Below, piece after piece: positions 22,788 to 33,057 of a DNA stretch of 64,000 nt. The DNA comes from Telopea speciosissima (lineage: Eukaryota; Streptophyta; Magnoliopsida; Proteales; Proteaceae). Positions within the stretch are counted from its first letter, which is position 1. Each line of letters opens with the position of its first letter. Location: assembly GCF_018873765.1 (NCBI RefSeq), contig NC_057925.1, forward strand, positions 22,703,568 through 22,767,567, read 5' to 3'. The translations under genes were made by a program, and so were the position numbers. The notes beneath the pieces are model-generated. The model saw only the letters and a program-made list of their open reading frames with translations. It searched no databases and was not told the DNA's origin.

Positions 22788-22820
<33 letters not shown>
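22788..22820. repeat. CT/TA compound microsatellite
   Basis: A run of (CT)n directly followed by (AT)n inside the MUS81 relic, upstream of its sixth exon. Confidence 0.8.
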
Positions 22821-22821
<1 letters not shown>

Positions 22822-23894
22822 TCTGAAGGGCTTTATTGTGAAGATATAGGGTTATCTCACATTAGCAACAACCGACTTTTACAGAACACAGTTTTCTGAG
22901 GACGAGTTCATTAACACTGGGAAATATCCTCTTACAATGAATTCATTAAGAAGTGTGAAGACCTTGATAAGATTACTGTCAGTTATGTATTTGCTCTCCA
23001 ACTCATGCAGGTAAAAACCTTTATCTGCGATGAGAAACACTAAATGTAGTCATGATATGGATGTTGATTGATACGAATGTATCTCTCTCCTCTACTTATT
23101 AGGTTTTGGTTGGCTGGACAAATATGATCTGTACTGCCTCTTTTATTTCCCTTCCATTTAAACAATCTCTTCGGTTTTTAAAGTAGTCATGGATGCAGGT
23201 CCCACTAGTAACTGAGGAGGTTGTTGTTGCTGTTCTTGATTTGTATCCTACACTTTTATCATTTGTTCATGCTTCCGGTAAGCAAAGTTTTATGGAGTTA
23301 AAACAAAAGGTTTCCTGGACCGAGCATTCCACTGGGAAATCTATGGTCTAGTCACATGGAAGGGTAGTGGGGCAATTCCAACGTTGGATATCTAGGGAAT
23401 GTTATGGATTGACCTTGTGTCCAACTTCATACTCAAGTTCAGTGGCATATGCTCCCATGTATAGGTGTGCGCCCTCTTGATTGTCCTGGATTTCCAATGC
23501 TTTCATTGTCGATTTTAGCCGACTCCATTTGCGCCGAATCATGGTGTCTATTTCCAAAAACTGTTCGCCCCATCTGACCTATACCATGTGGCAGATATTT
23601 GTGCCAATCCGGAGATACCCTCTCAACTCTCTAGACCATGAAAACTCATGTATAAAAATGAAGAAGCAGAAAGAGAGAAAAAAAACATTGACATACACTT
23701 TTTGTTTTGTTTATTCCCACTCTATTTTGCACTTTAAAGTAAGATAGGGGTGGAGAGAGGGTTTGTTTTCTGCAGATGTATAGATGAGAACTAGCTATTT
23801 CTTCAGAGTTTCTACTCTGTTTTGTTGAAGGAGTTACCCCTTCATTATTTTCATCTGTGACAGTAATTATTTCAAGAGGGCTGACCTCGGCGAA

Positions 23895-23970
23895 GCTGGG
23901 TTAAGGCTATGTATATTAGGACCCTCCCCAGACCCCGCAGTGGCGGGGGCCTTGTGCACTGGGTACACCA
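23895..23970 (+). mobile_element. Au-like SINE 3' fragment
   Basis: GGGTTAAGGCTATGTATATTA followed by ACCCTCCCCAGACCCCGCAG and GCGGGGGCCTTGTGCACTGG is close to the conserved 3' half of the plant Au SINE family. The tRNA-derived 5' half with the pol III boxes is missing. It lies in the last intron of the MUS81 relic. Confidence 0.7.
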
Positions 23971-24608
23971 CTTTATATTTATTGGGGGTTTTAATATTAA
24001 TTTGTTATTTGCTTTTTCACTGTTTTTTGGGTCATCAAAGCCACCTCTGAAAACTGATGATATATTGTTAAAAAGCTTTTTGTTTTTTTTTTGTTGAGCA
24101 TCGGGTTGTTTTCAATTTACAGTTAATCAAAAATTCTTTTGTCATGGTCAGTGAAAAGTTGCAAAGCAATTTTTTATTCCCCCTGGTATTCTATTTGGAG
24201 ATTCTATACCATCTAATTTAAAATTATTGGCCCTGGAAAATTCAACTGCCATTTAGTTTGTCAAGGATGTGTAAATACTTGAATGGTGCAAAGAAACTTC
24301 TTATTTACCCAGAATTTACCTGGAGTTTCCATACCCATCTGTATTTTTTTTGTCTTTGGTCCTGGGAAATTCAAATGGAATTTATTTTGTGAAGGCTACG
24401 TAATTACCAGATAAAAGTCAGTAATTTTGATGATTTCTTTGTATAAATGAAATTCTGAGCTGTGTTCTTGCTTTGGTTGATGTCTGTTGTCATTGAAGGA
24501 TGGTGACATAAACACCCATCACATGAAGAGATGCTGAGGAATCAGACTGACAATCTGATTGGTGCAGGTGCTGCCAGGAACTTCTTCCAACTATTTTGGG
24601 GCAGTTGA

Positions 24609-25266
24609 TGGATTGCACATGTTCATTCTTTCACCTACCAAACCAAGTAGAACTGTGTATATCAAATACAGAACTCATCCTTACACTATTGCTTCCTCTG
24701 CTTTAAAATTTTATGGCTTATGAAGATCTTCCTTTTGATGGTTGTGGAAATGTTTTGGCAGTTATTGGGCTTAGTACATATTCCAAAACCATTGTTTTGA
24801 TGTCTCTGATGTGGAAATCTTGGCTCATAGGCAAATTTAAATAGTTTATCTCCAATTCTCAGGATCATAGCAGACTAATAGAAGATGTCTCTAAATTGTT
24901 GATCCCATCATCTTCAATTCCTTTCCCTGTTTAATTACCCTGTATGAGCTCAAGGAGGTCCAACTCTATGAAATAAATATGGACTCATGCATAATAGTGA
25001 CATTATCTCCAAAATCAAGGTTAAACTTTCATGGATGCTCTGAATATATATGACGAAGCTATATATTTTCAGATATGCTTAAATGTTGTATTTCATACAT
25101 ACCAATCCCCATGTTATAAGGAATGAACATGTGAGGAAAGGGATGATTAAAATAACCAGTCCCAGAGAGATAGAAACAATAGAACTGAACAAAAAGAAAC
25201 AAAAACATCTATTTACTCTCTCTACAATTCTAATAAGGACTTCCTCTGAGAGCTGTACTACTTGAT
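24609..25266. other. Downstream flank, nothing recognised
   Basis: AT-rich sequence between the MUS81 relic and the small minus-strand ORF. No coding region or repeat family is supported. Confidence 0.4.
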
Positions 25267-25617
25267 CTACACTGTATTAGGAATGTCTCTTGAAGCAGTG
25301 AAAGCTTTGGTTCTCCTTGAGCTTAAAACAACAGGAGGTAAGTCCCTGTGGCTGTGAACTTGCTCTGTTCGGAGTGCGGCGCCTTTGAATTTGACAGTTC
25401 CTTCCTGTGCAGGGGCTTCTTGATCAACAATCTTAGAGGCCATATCTCCATCCGCAGGTAACTGAAAAGGAGGAAGCAAATCAGTGGGGAAGAAGTTGCA
25501 GTTCATGGTTCCTTCACAAGTAACTGTTTTCTGCTTTTGGGTCGTATTTCCATTGACAGGTAATTGGTGAGGAGGAAGAAAATCAGTAGGAAAGAAGTTG
25601 TAGAGAAGGTTAGACAT
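25267..25617 (-). CDS. Small protein of unknown function (116 aa)
   Basis: A clean ATG-to-TAG frame. The protein begins MSNLLYNFFPTDFLPPHQLP and contains a near-duplicate of that start about 37 residues later (NCNFFPTDLLPPFQLPADGD), so it has an internal two-copy FFPTD-LLPP-QLP motif. A basic C-terminal half follows (HSHRDLPPVVLSSRRTKAF). No signal peptide or membrane segment is seen. On the minus strand a TTTAAATA word lies about 110 bases upstream, and the leader is CT-rich, as in many plant genes. I do not recognise the family. The repeated motif, real ATG, plant-like leader and lack of transposon features make a genuine gene plausible, but expression evidence is needed. Confidence 0.55.
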   Translation of the reverse strand: MSNLLYNFFPTDFLPPHQLPVNGNTTQKQKTVTCEGTMNCNFFPTDLLPPFQLPADGDMASKIVDQEAPAQEGTVKFKGAALRTEQVHSHRDLPPVVLSSRRTKAFTASRDIPNTV

Positions 25618-26146
25618 TGGTTTCTCAGATCAAACTTGGGAAGAAGGAAAAGAGGGGTAGGTTGAAGGAGAGAGGCTTGGGTAGGAGAAGGAAGATGAGA
25701 CTTTAAATTATGTTGATCTTTAAGTAGGGTTATTTAAAGAGAGAGAACGAGTAGCGGCGTGGGCTCTAAGGTAGTTTCATTGACGGTTGTAGAGAGAGAC
25801 CAAAAAAATTGAAACCTTTGGAAAGAGTACAAAGAGCATATGCTGTTAACATTCTAGAAAGTAGGGAGAAAGTTTTAGTTAGAAAAAAAAATTAATTAGT
25901 TAGAAAAGTCAAGCTAAAACGCTATTAGAGGGGCGGCTTTAGGGTTGAGAAATCATACAGATTTAGAATTGGAATGGGACCCACAGTTTATGAGCTGTCA
26001 AAATCCGTCCATTCTATTCGCTTTATAGACCTCAATATTAGGAAACCATCAGCTCCTATGGTGGCCGATGTTTTTATTTATTTATTTATTTTAATATTTT
26101 CTCCCCTGGGTTTGTCCACTTGAGGCTTCAGCCCATAAAGTAAGAA
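25618..26146. other. Leader and upstream flank of the small ORF
   Basis: CT/GA-rich leader near the ATG, a TTTAAATA box at about 25728-25735 on the minus strand, then AT-rich sequence without features. Confidence 0.4.
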
Positions 26147-26158
26147 GGATTCAAAGTG

Positions 26159-26511
26159 GTTTTTTTTTTTCTTTTTTTGATGAGAATAAAAATAAATATA
26201 AAAAGTTACAAGTTACTAGAGTGTACACATAGCATTCTTAGCCATGTTCTTAGCTAGAGTAATACAAAACCAGTTACCATCCTTAACAAAATTCACATCC
26301 TATGTGTGATCAAATATATATAAAAAGTCTGTAAATAGGGTCCACGGTCATAAGCATTTGGCAGGAGATGATAAACAAAATTCACATCCTGTGTGGTCAG
26401 ATATATATAAAAAGTTTATAAATAGGGTCCACGGCCATAAGCATTTGATAGGAGATGGAAGAGTATCAGTAACGAACTGGTTGTCACTCCAAAGTTCTTT
26501 AATCTTCAATC
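26159..26511 (-). mobile_element. LINE 3' tail with 12-bp target duplication and an internal duplication
   Basis: A T-rich run (from 26159) marks the poly(A) end. GGATTCAAAGTG occurs at 26147-26158 and again at 26512-26523, an exact 12-bp target duplication of LINE type. The minus strand retains a short RNase H end (TLPSPIKCLWPWTLF). An 88-base unit (about 26286-26373) is repeated at 26374-26460 with few changes. This is a very short 5'-truncated L1 insertion. Confidence 0.85.
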
Positions 26512-26699
26512 GGATTCAAAGTGTTTTGAATCATTCTATGACAAGTCTTTGTCAAAATAAGGGAAAAAAAATCTTTCTAATAGTAATATATATAATAATA
26601 ATAATAAGGGCCAAAGATCTTTTTCCCTAACAATAATAATGGAGTGATTTTTCTAATAAAATCAAAGTATGTTTGGAAGGTCTAGAAAATTTGTCACAT

Positions 26700-26960
26700 G
26701 GCATGTTGAGAGTTGATACTGGGGATTCAGGAATTCATATCACATACGATATCGGTTACGGTTGATATTGATTTCGATGTGCTCATGTCGATGTGCTCAT
26801 GTTAGTTCGGATTAGACGGATCTACCTCATCTTTTTGTAAAAAAATTGGATTTTTTTTACTTTTTTACCCTTAGTCCGTACCAAACCATCTGTATGGGAT
26901 TTGGTTAGGAATCAACATTGGACTCTACTAATATGGATATGAATTGGCCACTGATCTGAT
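26700..26960. repeat. Degenerate TATCGG/GATCTG-type repeat
   Basis: Contains ACGATATCGGTTACGGTTGA and later ACTGATCTGATACTGATTCC in roughly inverted arrangement, resembling the palindromic element at 7061-7284. Boundaries are unclear. Confidence 0.4.
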
Positions 26961-27364
26961 ACTGATTCCTCAAATTATGTTGGGATCCTTTGGTTTCTTG
27001 CTTATCTGTTAAGTTTCAGTCCAAATTGAATTTGCTTTAATAGTAAAAAAGAGCTTAGAAAATTCAAGACTATGGAAGAGTGTACATTAATGGTTTGAGT
27101 AACCTAGACATGCATGGACATACGATTGAGTTTGAGTGAAACTTTGTTTACCAAAATATAAAAGTATGAAACTTTGCAAACGGGGTATGGACATGCATGA
27201 GAATGCTTAGAAGAGAACACGACTGAGTTTTAATTTTTTGTTTTTTGAGAGGAAGAGTATCAGGTCTAATGGGAATACACTGAGAAGCATCAACATAGAC
27301 AGTATTTCTGCCTTTTATTGAGGGTGTAGCGGTCATTTCGTGGGGTCTGAGCTTGGGCGCAGCC

Positions 27365-27606
27365 ATGGTTTGAGGTATTGGTATTAAATGACCCGATATG
27401 GCCGATATTGCACAATTTTGAAGGTGATCGGTGTTAATACCGTATCGATGAAATGGTATGGAAAAGGGGTAAAATAGTAAAAAAAAAAAAAACACCTTTT
27501 AAGGAAAAACAAGTATAAACTTGTTCGATACGTTAGATTTGTATCAATATTGTATTGGTATCATATCGGTTTTGAAGTTGACCAATATCATACCATGCAT
27601 TAAAGC
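27365..27606. mobile_element. TATCGG-type palindromic MITE, second copy
   Basis: Left end CATGGTTTGAGGTATTGG and right end with CATACCATGCATTAAAGC are inverted relatives of the 7061-7284 element, and the interior has the same GGTATGGAAAAGGGGTAAAA block and A-run. No clear target duplication was seen. Confidence 0.55.
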
Positions 27607-27641
27607 TAGAGCGTAGGAGCCACACTCTCGAACAGTTTCCT

Positions 27642-28350
27642 TTTTTTTTTTGTGGTTAAAAGTGACTTTATATATTAAAAATTAAGTATTTCTTCCCCAT
27701 AGCATCATTCTGTAATAAAAGAGAAAGTGCCGTGGGAAGGGAATCTACACAAAGAGAGACTTCTTTGTGAGGAATGCAACAAACTCACCAAATAATCTGC
27801 ACAACTATTGGACTCTTGAACATGGTGGGCAAATGAACAGCTCGCAAAAGAGTCACGTAGGTTCCATATTTCCTCAACAAGCCACCTAACATCCCATGAG
27901 ATCAGAAAAAGCCCAACAATTATCTGAATCGCTATCATAGAATCAGACCTCACCTGAATCTGATTGAGATTGAGAGACCTTGCCTTGGCAAGACCACATC
28001 TAATGGCCATCAGCTCCATGTGTACAATATCCACATCACTGGAACCACCCGCGACTGCAAATAGCGGCTTCCCCAGGTGATCACGACCAATTGCCCCATA
28101 ACCCCCTCTGCCATGCCTCACTGAACCATCGCAATTAAGGGCATACCACCCATTAGGAGGCGGTACCCAAGAATGAAAAGTACCCCGCGGCAGTGACATA
28201 GGCACAAAGATCCCCCATCGGCTAAAGAAGGCACAAGTTAGGCTGCAATCAGGAACAGGCTTCTTGCAATTTCCAAAAGCATTCCGAGTATCCCGAGCAG
28301 GGGTAAGGCGGTCAATGTGTACCGCCTTACTCAGGTTCTCCACATGACTG
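27642..28350 (-). mobile_element. LINE 3' end with intact-looking RNase H
   Basis: A T-run at 27642-27652 marks the poly(A) end on the minus strand. Coding at 28343-27705 gives an RNase H domain with all four acidic positions: D in LNCDGSVRHGRGGYGAIGRD, E in HMELMAIRCG, D in VRSDSMIAI and D in SCADYLVS. It is the C-terminal domain of plant L1-type ORF2. Everything upstream of RNase H is absent (5' truncation). Expression as a separate protein is not expected. Confidence 0.8.
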
Positions 28351-28968
28351 CACGCTGCCCGGATTGACAGGATCTTTTTCGTTCAGGTTGCTAATAGGTT
28401 CCACTTCAAAATTAAAAATATCAAAAAAGATTAATTTCAATAATAATATAATAAGACTAATTTCAAACGGCATGAGATATGCAACCTACCATAATTTTTT
28501 CCTCAAAACATGGAACAAATCCATAGTGCCTCTTGTTTTATATACAATTAATAAGTAAGAACATCACCATCCTCATAAAGTAAGATTATTTTAAGACATA
28601 TTTTTAAGTTAAAATTTTCAAATGAACCTTTAAATTAACACCCGAATCTTTGGTAAAATAGTATTAGTATATAAAACATGAGGTATCAGTCAAAATTGAA
28701 AATAAATAAAGTGTTTGACCTTAGCTCTCATGGCCTTAAATCTTAAGAATTATATAATATATAGGATAAGTACGTGGATTTGTTTCACTTCCACCGGTTC
28801 CGGTTCTAACGGTTCCTAGTTGATCTATCGGTCTTGAACCGTTGGGAGACCAATAACTTAATAATTAGATCCAAAAGCGGCACAATAAACAATTGGGTGG
28901 GTTGGTTTCGGTTTTTTGCAATCCGGTTCCAATGCCCAATTGACACCCTTAATTATATTATGGGGGAG
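28351..28968. other. AT-rich spacer with a hAT-like fragment
   Basis: No gene is seen. At 28790-28945 there is GGTTCCGGTTC-rich sequence ending AATTGACACCCTTAA, similar to one end of the TAGGGGTGTCAAT elements, without a matching left end. Confidence 0.4.
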
Positions 28969-29118
28969 CATTCTCTGTGGGGGAGCACATGGGCCACGTG
29001 TGCGTGACAACCAATGACAATGCGTGTACTTGCATCTCGGGGGTGGGATTTCGGCCTTTCATGGGGGCATGGCGGTCATTTCGCCCCCATTGTGTTTGGG
29101 CATGGCCCCTATAGAGAA
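28969..29118. mobile_element. Short GC-rich element with the conserved GGTCATTT core
   Basis: Imperfect inverted ends (ATTCTCTGTGGGGG at the left, reverse complement ATTCTCTATAGGGG at the right). The centre has GGGGCATGGCGGTCATTTCG followed by a TGTGTTTGGGCATGG phrase, the same core found in several other elements here. No target duplication was identified. Confidence 0.55.
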
Positions 29119-29839
29119 TCAAACTATTGCGAGATCCCATTTTTTTGTTTCTTTAGCGGGCTGGGGAATTGTAGGATTTTTTCTATCAATTTGGATTAAG
29201 GATGGTAATTGGTTTGGTTTGATTTGATTTGAAGTGTGAAGGATAGAAACTAGAATTGAACTGGTTTTATTGTTGATTCGGGTTAACACTTTTTTGGCCC
29301 AATTAGGAACAAACCTATCTTTGAAGCTCAATAAAGAAATTTGATACTACTCTGCATGAAATACAACATCGATATTAAAATTGTGATTTAAGAAATAAAA
29401 AAATAAATAATTTACATGATTTTTTATTTTTTTTTATATAAAATAATTTGCATGATTTGAATTAGTTACAAAACATTTTTTTTTTTTGGGTAGAAATTAG
29501 TTACAAAACATTAGAGAGCATATATAGGATGTCAAGACTAACCTTTTTTTTAATTTCTTTTGTATATATAATTAGTTCAATAGCATACCGGTTCTAATCG
29601 ATTTAATTGTCGCAAAAACGACAATTTAAACTGCTTCACTTTTTACTGGTTTCGCTTTTTTTAATTGCTTTTATCGTCTAAGAATGTGAAATCGACCTGA
29701 AATGCATTCCAAGAATACATACCAAACATGGCCTAAAGGGTTTTACTCTTTAATGCCAAAACTGAAATACGATTTATCAATTATGATTTAAACGGTTTCA
29801 AGGAAGGCCTGCCTGCAATCCTTTCAAAATGTAGGAAAT

Positions 29840-30074
29840 GGATTAAAATCCACTGCAGTGCAGGCATCTGGTGGTGCACTGCAGTGTGGCCTTGAGAGCT
29901 TGACATGTGAAAGAAGTTTCATCCAACGGTGCGAGCGCAATGCAACGCTATTTATTTTTTTCTTTCTTCTCGAGCTCGGCGCCGTTGGATGTCACATCTT
30001 CCATGTGTCGAGTTCTCAGGTCCGCGCTATCGTGCACTGCCAAATTAGGGCACTGCAAAGGATTTTTTTCCCCA
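29840..30074. mobile_element. 235-bp hAT-type MITE with an empty site elsewhere in the window
   Basis: TAGGAAAT flanks both sides (29832-29839 and 30075-30082), an exact 8-bp duplication. The related repeat copy near 37700 has a single TAAGAAAT and no insert, so that copy is the empty site. The ends are imperfect inverted repeats built around AAAATCC...GCAGTGC. The interior has no coding sequence. Confidence 0.9.
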
Positions 30075-30469
30075 TAGGAAATATTAGTTTGCTTAGAAAG
30101 GATCAATGTTTTTTAACAACCCAAACCATGGAAGCACGCAAATTACAAGGGAAGATTAAATTTTATTGTTTCCAAGAGAATCTTGGAATTAATTCAATTC
30201 GGAGAGCATTTTACTTTTTTTTTTGAGTTTGGACTGAAATAATTCTTTCACGCGTTTATCATGGAAAGATCAGTGTTGATATTACAAGAATGGGAATAAC
30301 CAGGTTGTCCAAAACATTACTCAATTGAAAATAGGCTGATAGAAACCCTAAAGAGAACAAGTTGGTTCATTTTTGTTATTTTTCTTGGTGTGATAGGCTG
30401 ATAGAACTCCTAAAGAGAATAGTATTACCAGGTTTTCATAACATTATTTATGAAAGGGCTGATGTTCTC

Positions 30470-30593
30470 TGTGCCGCAGCGCAGGCTGCACCTAAACACA
30501 TGGGTCTGCCATTCAAGGGGGTAGGGTGATCATTTTGCCCACCCCCATGTGTCTGGGCACAACCTGTGCCCCAGGCACAGACAACATTTGGCC
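30470..30593. mobile_element. Short element with CTCTGTGCC ends and the conserved core
   Basis: The left end ATGTTCTCTGTGCC and the right end, whose reverse complement is ATGTTGTCTGTGCC, are inverted; the similarity continues through CAGGCTGCACC and ACACATGGG. The centre is GGGGGTAGGGTGATCATTTT. The duplicate is at about 42230-42355 within the duplicated repeat. Confidence 0.7.
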
Positions 30594-31685
30594 TTTATTA
30601 AAAATGGGAAAAAGGCAACCAATGTATCCCGTTTCATATGGATATTTTAAATTAATTTTTCTCTCCTCTCCGAGCATGTGGGCTAATGCTGTTTCCGGAG
30701 CTACTATTGGTGTGGTGTGGGGAACCCTCTCTCATTGGAAACATTGAATATATAGGACCCAGTGGCCTGTGTCCACTATTCCACTCCATGGATTTTGAAC
30801 TAGAAGATTCTAGAAGCTTCTAGTTCAAAATTCATGTATCCCAATACATTTTCAATACATTTTCATGAGTAAACTTCTTATTACCCAAAAACAAAATTAA
30901 GACCTTCTAAAGAGAAGTTTGTTCTTTCTCGTTGCGATAGGCCGATTAAACTCTTAAATATCTTATAGATTTATTAACTGACGTGATGATTTCTTTTAGA
31001 TGACTTTTAAACCACAACCATTGGCTAAGAAACTTCCAAGAGAAGAAAGTGTAGGTTATCTTAACCAAAAACAAAAAAGATTATATGATGATTTCGCAAA
31101 GCATGATATTTAAGAGCAGCTAAGATCCGTTAAATTGGTTTACCAAAAGACAGATCCATTAAATTGGAAACTTATAGGCTAACCTTGGCTATGATGTTTA
31201 ATGACATATTTTAGCCAAATAAATGGAACATTAAATGAAATTTAATCTACTATGTTGTCAGTGTCACCCATCCCAATTGACTATGTTGGATCAATAGTGC
31301 TTGACTTAGGGCCCACATTAGGGCCCATAAAACAAAACAGAGTTTGAGATGGTAATCAATGGCCATACAAGGGGGAATCAATCATAGGTCTCTCTTCTTG
31401 ACCAGGTCACCATATTAGAAAGATTCCATCCAAACTGTAGCTAGCTAGAAATTGGAAAATATCCTGAAACAGAGAAAAGTATTGGTCAAGAAGCAAGGAG
31501 TTGTGATTCCCCTTGAAGGACAAACCCATCTCTCCTTTGCTTGGCTTTAAGGCTAACAGCAGCAACAATGGGTTGAGCTTTTCTTTCAACTTGTTGTATT
31601 CGAAGTGGGAGGCTAACTCCGCCTCCATACAATAGGAGGGCTCCCTCATTGGTCACATTAGGACCTCTACCTTGTCACCACAACC

Positions 31686-32052
31686 CAAAGGGATCAGCCC
31701 TATAAATGGGAAGGTAACACCCCACAGAAGGGGATTGAACTCTTGAAACTCCTAACTATTTCATCTGTTTGTTAAAGAGACCTAACTTAGGCATCAAAGA
31801 GTCCCTCGTCAGTGTCCCGTTGGCTCTGATCTCCTTTGTCTGTTTGCTATTCTGTGCAGGACCCCACTCGTAGAGGACCCAACGGAGGTTTCTTGACACA
31901 ACAGGTGGAATTACGAATCCCATATTTGGAAAGGAATGAAATCGGAGGTCACACTACTCGGAAATGACTGCACCATTTAAAGACCCTTTAGATTTAAACA
32001 TGCTCATAGCCTGGTTCTACCCTGTTTAAGGCCCTATTATATTAGCCGATTA
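31686..32052. other. Possible Ty3 LTR fragment
   Basis: CCCTATAAATGGGAAGG at about 31698-31714 followed 80 bases later by ACTTAGGCATC is an arrangement seen in plant Ty3 Tat/Retand-type LTRs. No ends or primer site could be fixed. Confidence 0.35.
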
Positions 32053-32332
32053 TAGCCTGACTGAGCCCATCTAGGCCCGGCCTGATTATATAAATGGATG
32101 GTCACGGTGCAGGCTAACCATGAGGTCCGACTAGGCCCGACCAAGCCGAACCGGTTGACACCCCTCTTCCCACTATTTATTATGAGAGGAGGGTATAAAA
32201 AAGGTATAAAAGAATCTATACAAGTGCAGGGTAACAATCTTTTTCCTTTTTTTTATTATTTTTAAAGTCTGAATTGAATTTTGTGGACTGGTCAAGCGAA
32301 GCTGTTTTGTGGGGTTATGAAGTGGCACTTCT
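32053..32332. repeat. Direct repeat flanking the LINE, left copy
   Basis: About 280 bases from the CCCATCTAGGCCCGG region to GAAGTGGCACTTCT, matched by 36196-36480. It includes a hAT-like GGTTGACACCCCT end at about 32154-32166. The two copies bracket the truncated LINE. Confidence 0.8.
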
Positions 32333-32799
32333 TTTATTCCTTTCAAGAGAATTACACAAAGGTATTTTTTGGTTTCCATGTCATTGACATAGAGAGTTGA
32401 TCTTTTATCATTGTAGAACTCTGGTAGCTTTGTCGTGTCTTTCCGCCATGATTGGGCGTGGAATTTTCTACCTCATCTTGTAGCCAACCTTATCCTTTTC
32501 TCTAGGCTTTCCTTCTCGACCTAAATGGGTATGTTCACTTATGAGTTCCTGCTCTCCTTTGTTTTCCCTCTAATGGTTCACCTTCTCATTACTACTCTGG
32601 TTTTCACCTACTTTTGTTTAGAGTTCTTTGCTTTCCTCGTTTATGTGTTTGTCCTACACTTTTGATACCTTGGTGGTTTCCTTATCCTTTCCGTTGGCCA
32701 GTCCTGGTGGTACTCTTCCCCAGGTCTTCTTGTCTCTAGTTTCCTAGTTCTCTTTTCTCTGGTTGTTTCCACTCCGACTATTACCTTTTTCGAATCGTT

Positions 32800-32941
32800 A
32801 TCCTCTCCTATTACAGCTCGGTGCTGTAACGCATCGTGCGGCACTGCAGAGGCCATGTGGCATATTGGGCCCCACATGGTGCACATGGCCTCTGCAGCCG
32901 CCGCATGATGCATTACAACACCATGCTGTAACAGGGGAGGA
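32800..32941. mobile_element. 142-bp foldback MITE in the LINE leader
   Basis: The two halves are inverted copies for about 65 bases: left TCCTCTCCTATTACAGC..., right reverse complement TCCTCCCCTGTTACAGC..., with the GGCACTGCAGAGGCCATGTG and CACATGGCCTCTGCAGCCGC blocks facing each other around a short loop. It can form a long hairpin. Target duplication not identified. Confidence 0.8.
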
Positions 32942-33057
32942 TAAAAATTCTACCTTTTCCTGGTTTTCTTAATTTGTTTCTATCGTTTTTCTTCTTTCGC
33001 TCAGTCCTTTTCCTATCTTCCTTGTGTCTAGAGTCTCTATGTTTCTCTTTTCCTGCC

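Larger units (their letters stand above)
20648..24608 (+). pseudogene. MUS81: Decayed, intron-containing MUS81 endonuclease pseudogene
   Basis: Eight exon relics lie in MUS81 order. 20648-20857: MDTQLRVLC, then in shifted frame NEELALYMRKK and later SPIKALDEFAKSS (N-terminal helix-hairpin-helix). 20965-21043. 21143-21225: QKNSVAYALRIT. About 21309-21400: NGIELMKKEELIDA. 21535-21639: WSCMTTLITKG and PAKY in the next frame. About 22925-23010: YNEFIKKCEDLDKITVSYVF. 23199-23277: VTEEVVVAVLDLYPTLLSF. 24499-24608: EEMLRNQTDNLIGAGAARN and FFQLFWGS, then stop. Several junctions keep GT-AG, so it is a duplicated gene and not a retrocopy. The central ERCC4 nuclease region between about 21640 and 22920 is missing. 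Exon 1 has two compensating frameshifts and a TAA, exon 5 has a TGA, and the last exon has a one-base deletion. MUS81 with EME1 cuts joint molecules in recombination; this copy cannot make that enzyme. Confidence 0.88.
29112..31685. repeat. Complex dispersed repeat 'R', longest copy
   Basis: Parts of this segment recur at 36985-37740 (matching 29112-29840 and 30083-30110), at 59466-59962 (matching about 30110-30420), at 41640-41940 and at 42180-43424 (matching 30400-31680). The copies differ by substitutions and by insertions of short elements, which makes empty/filled site comparisons possible. No protein domains are recognised; the roughly 80-residue frames are non-coding shadows. It may be non-coding LTR-element sequence. 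Confidence 0.75.

Noticed and set aside
31407-31649. 80-residue minus-strand frame repeated at 43154-43393
   Set aside because: Both lie in duplicated repeat R, and no start context or protein family is evident.
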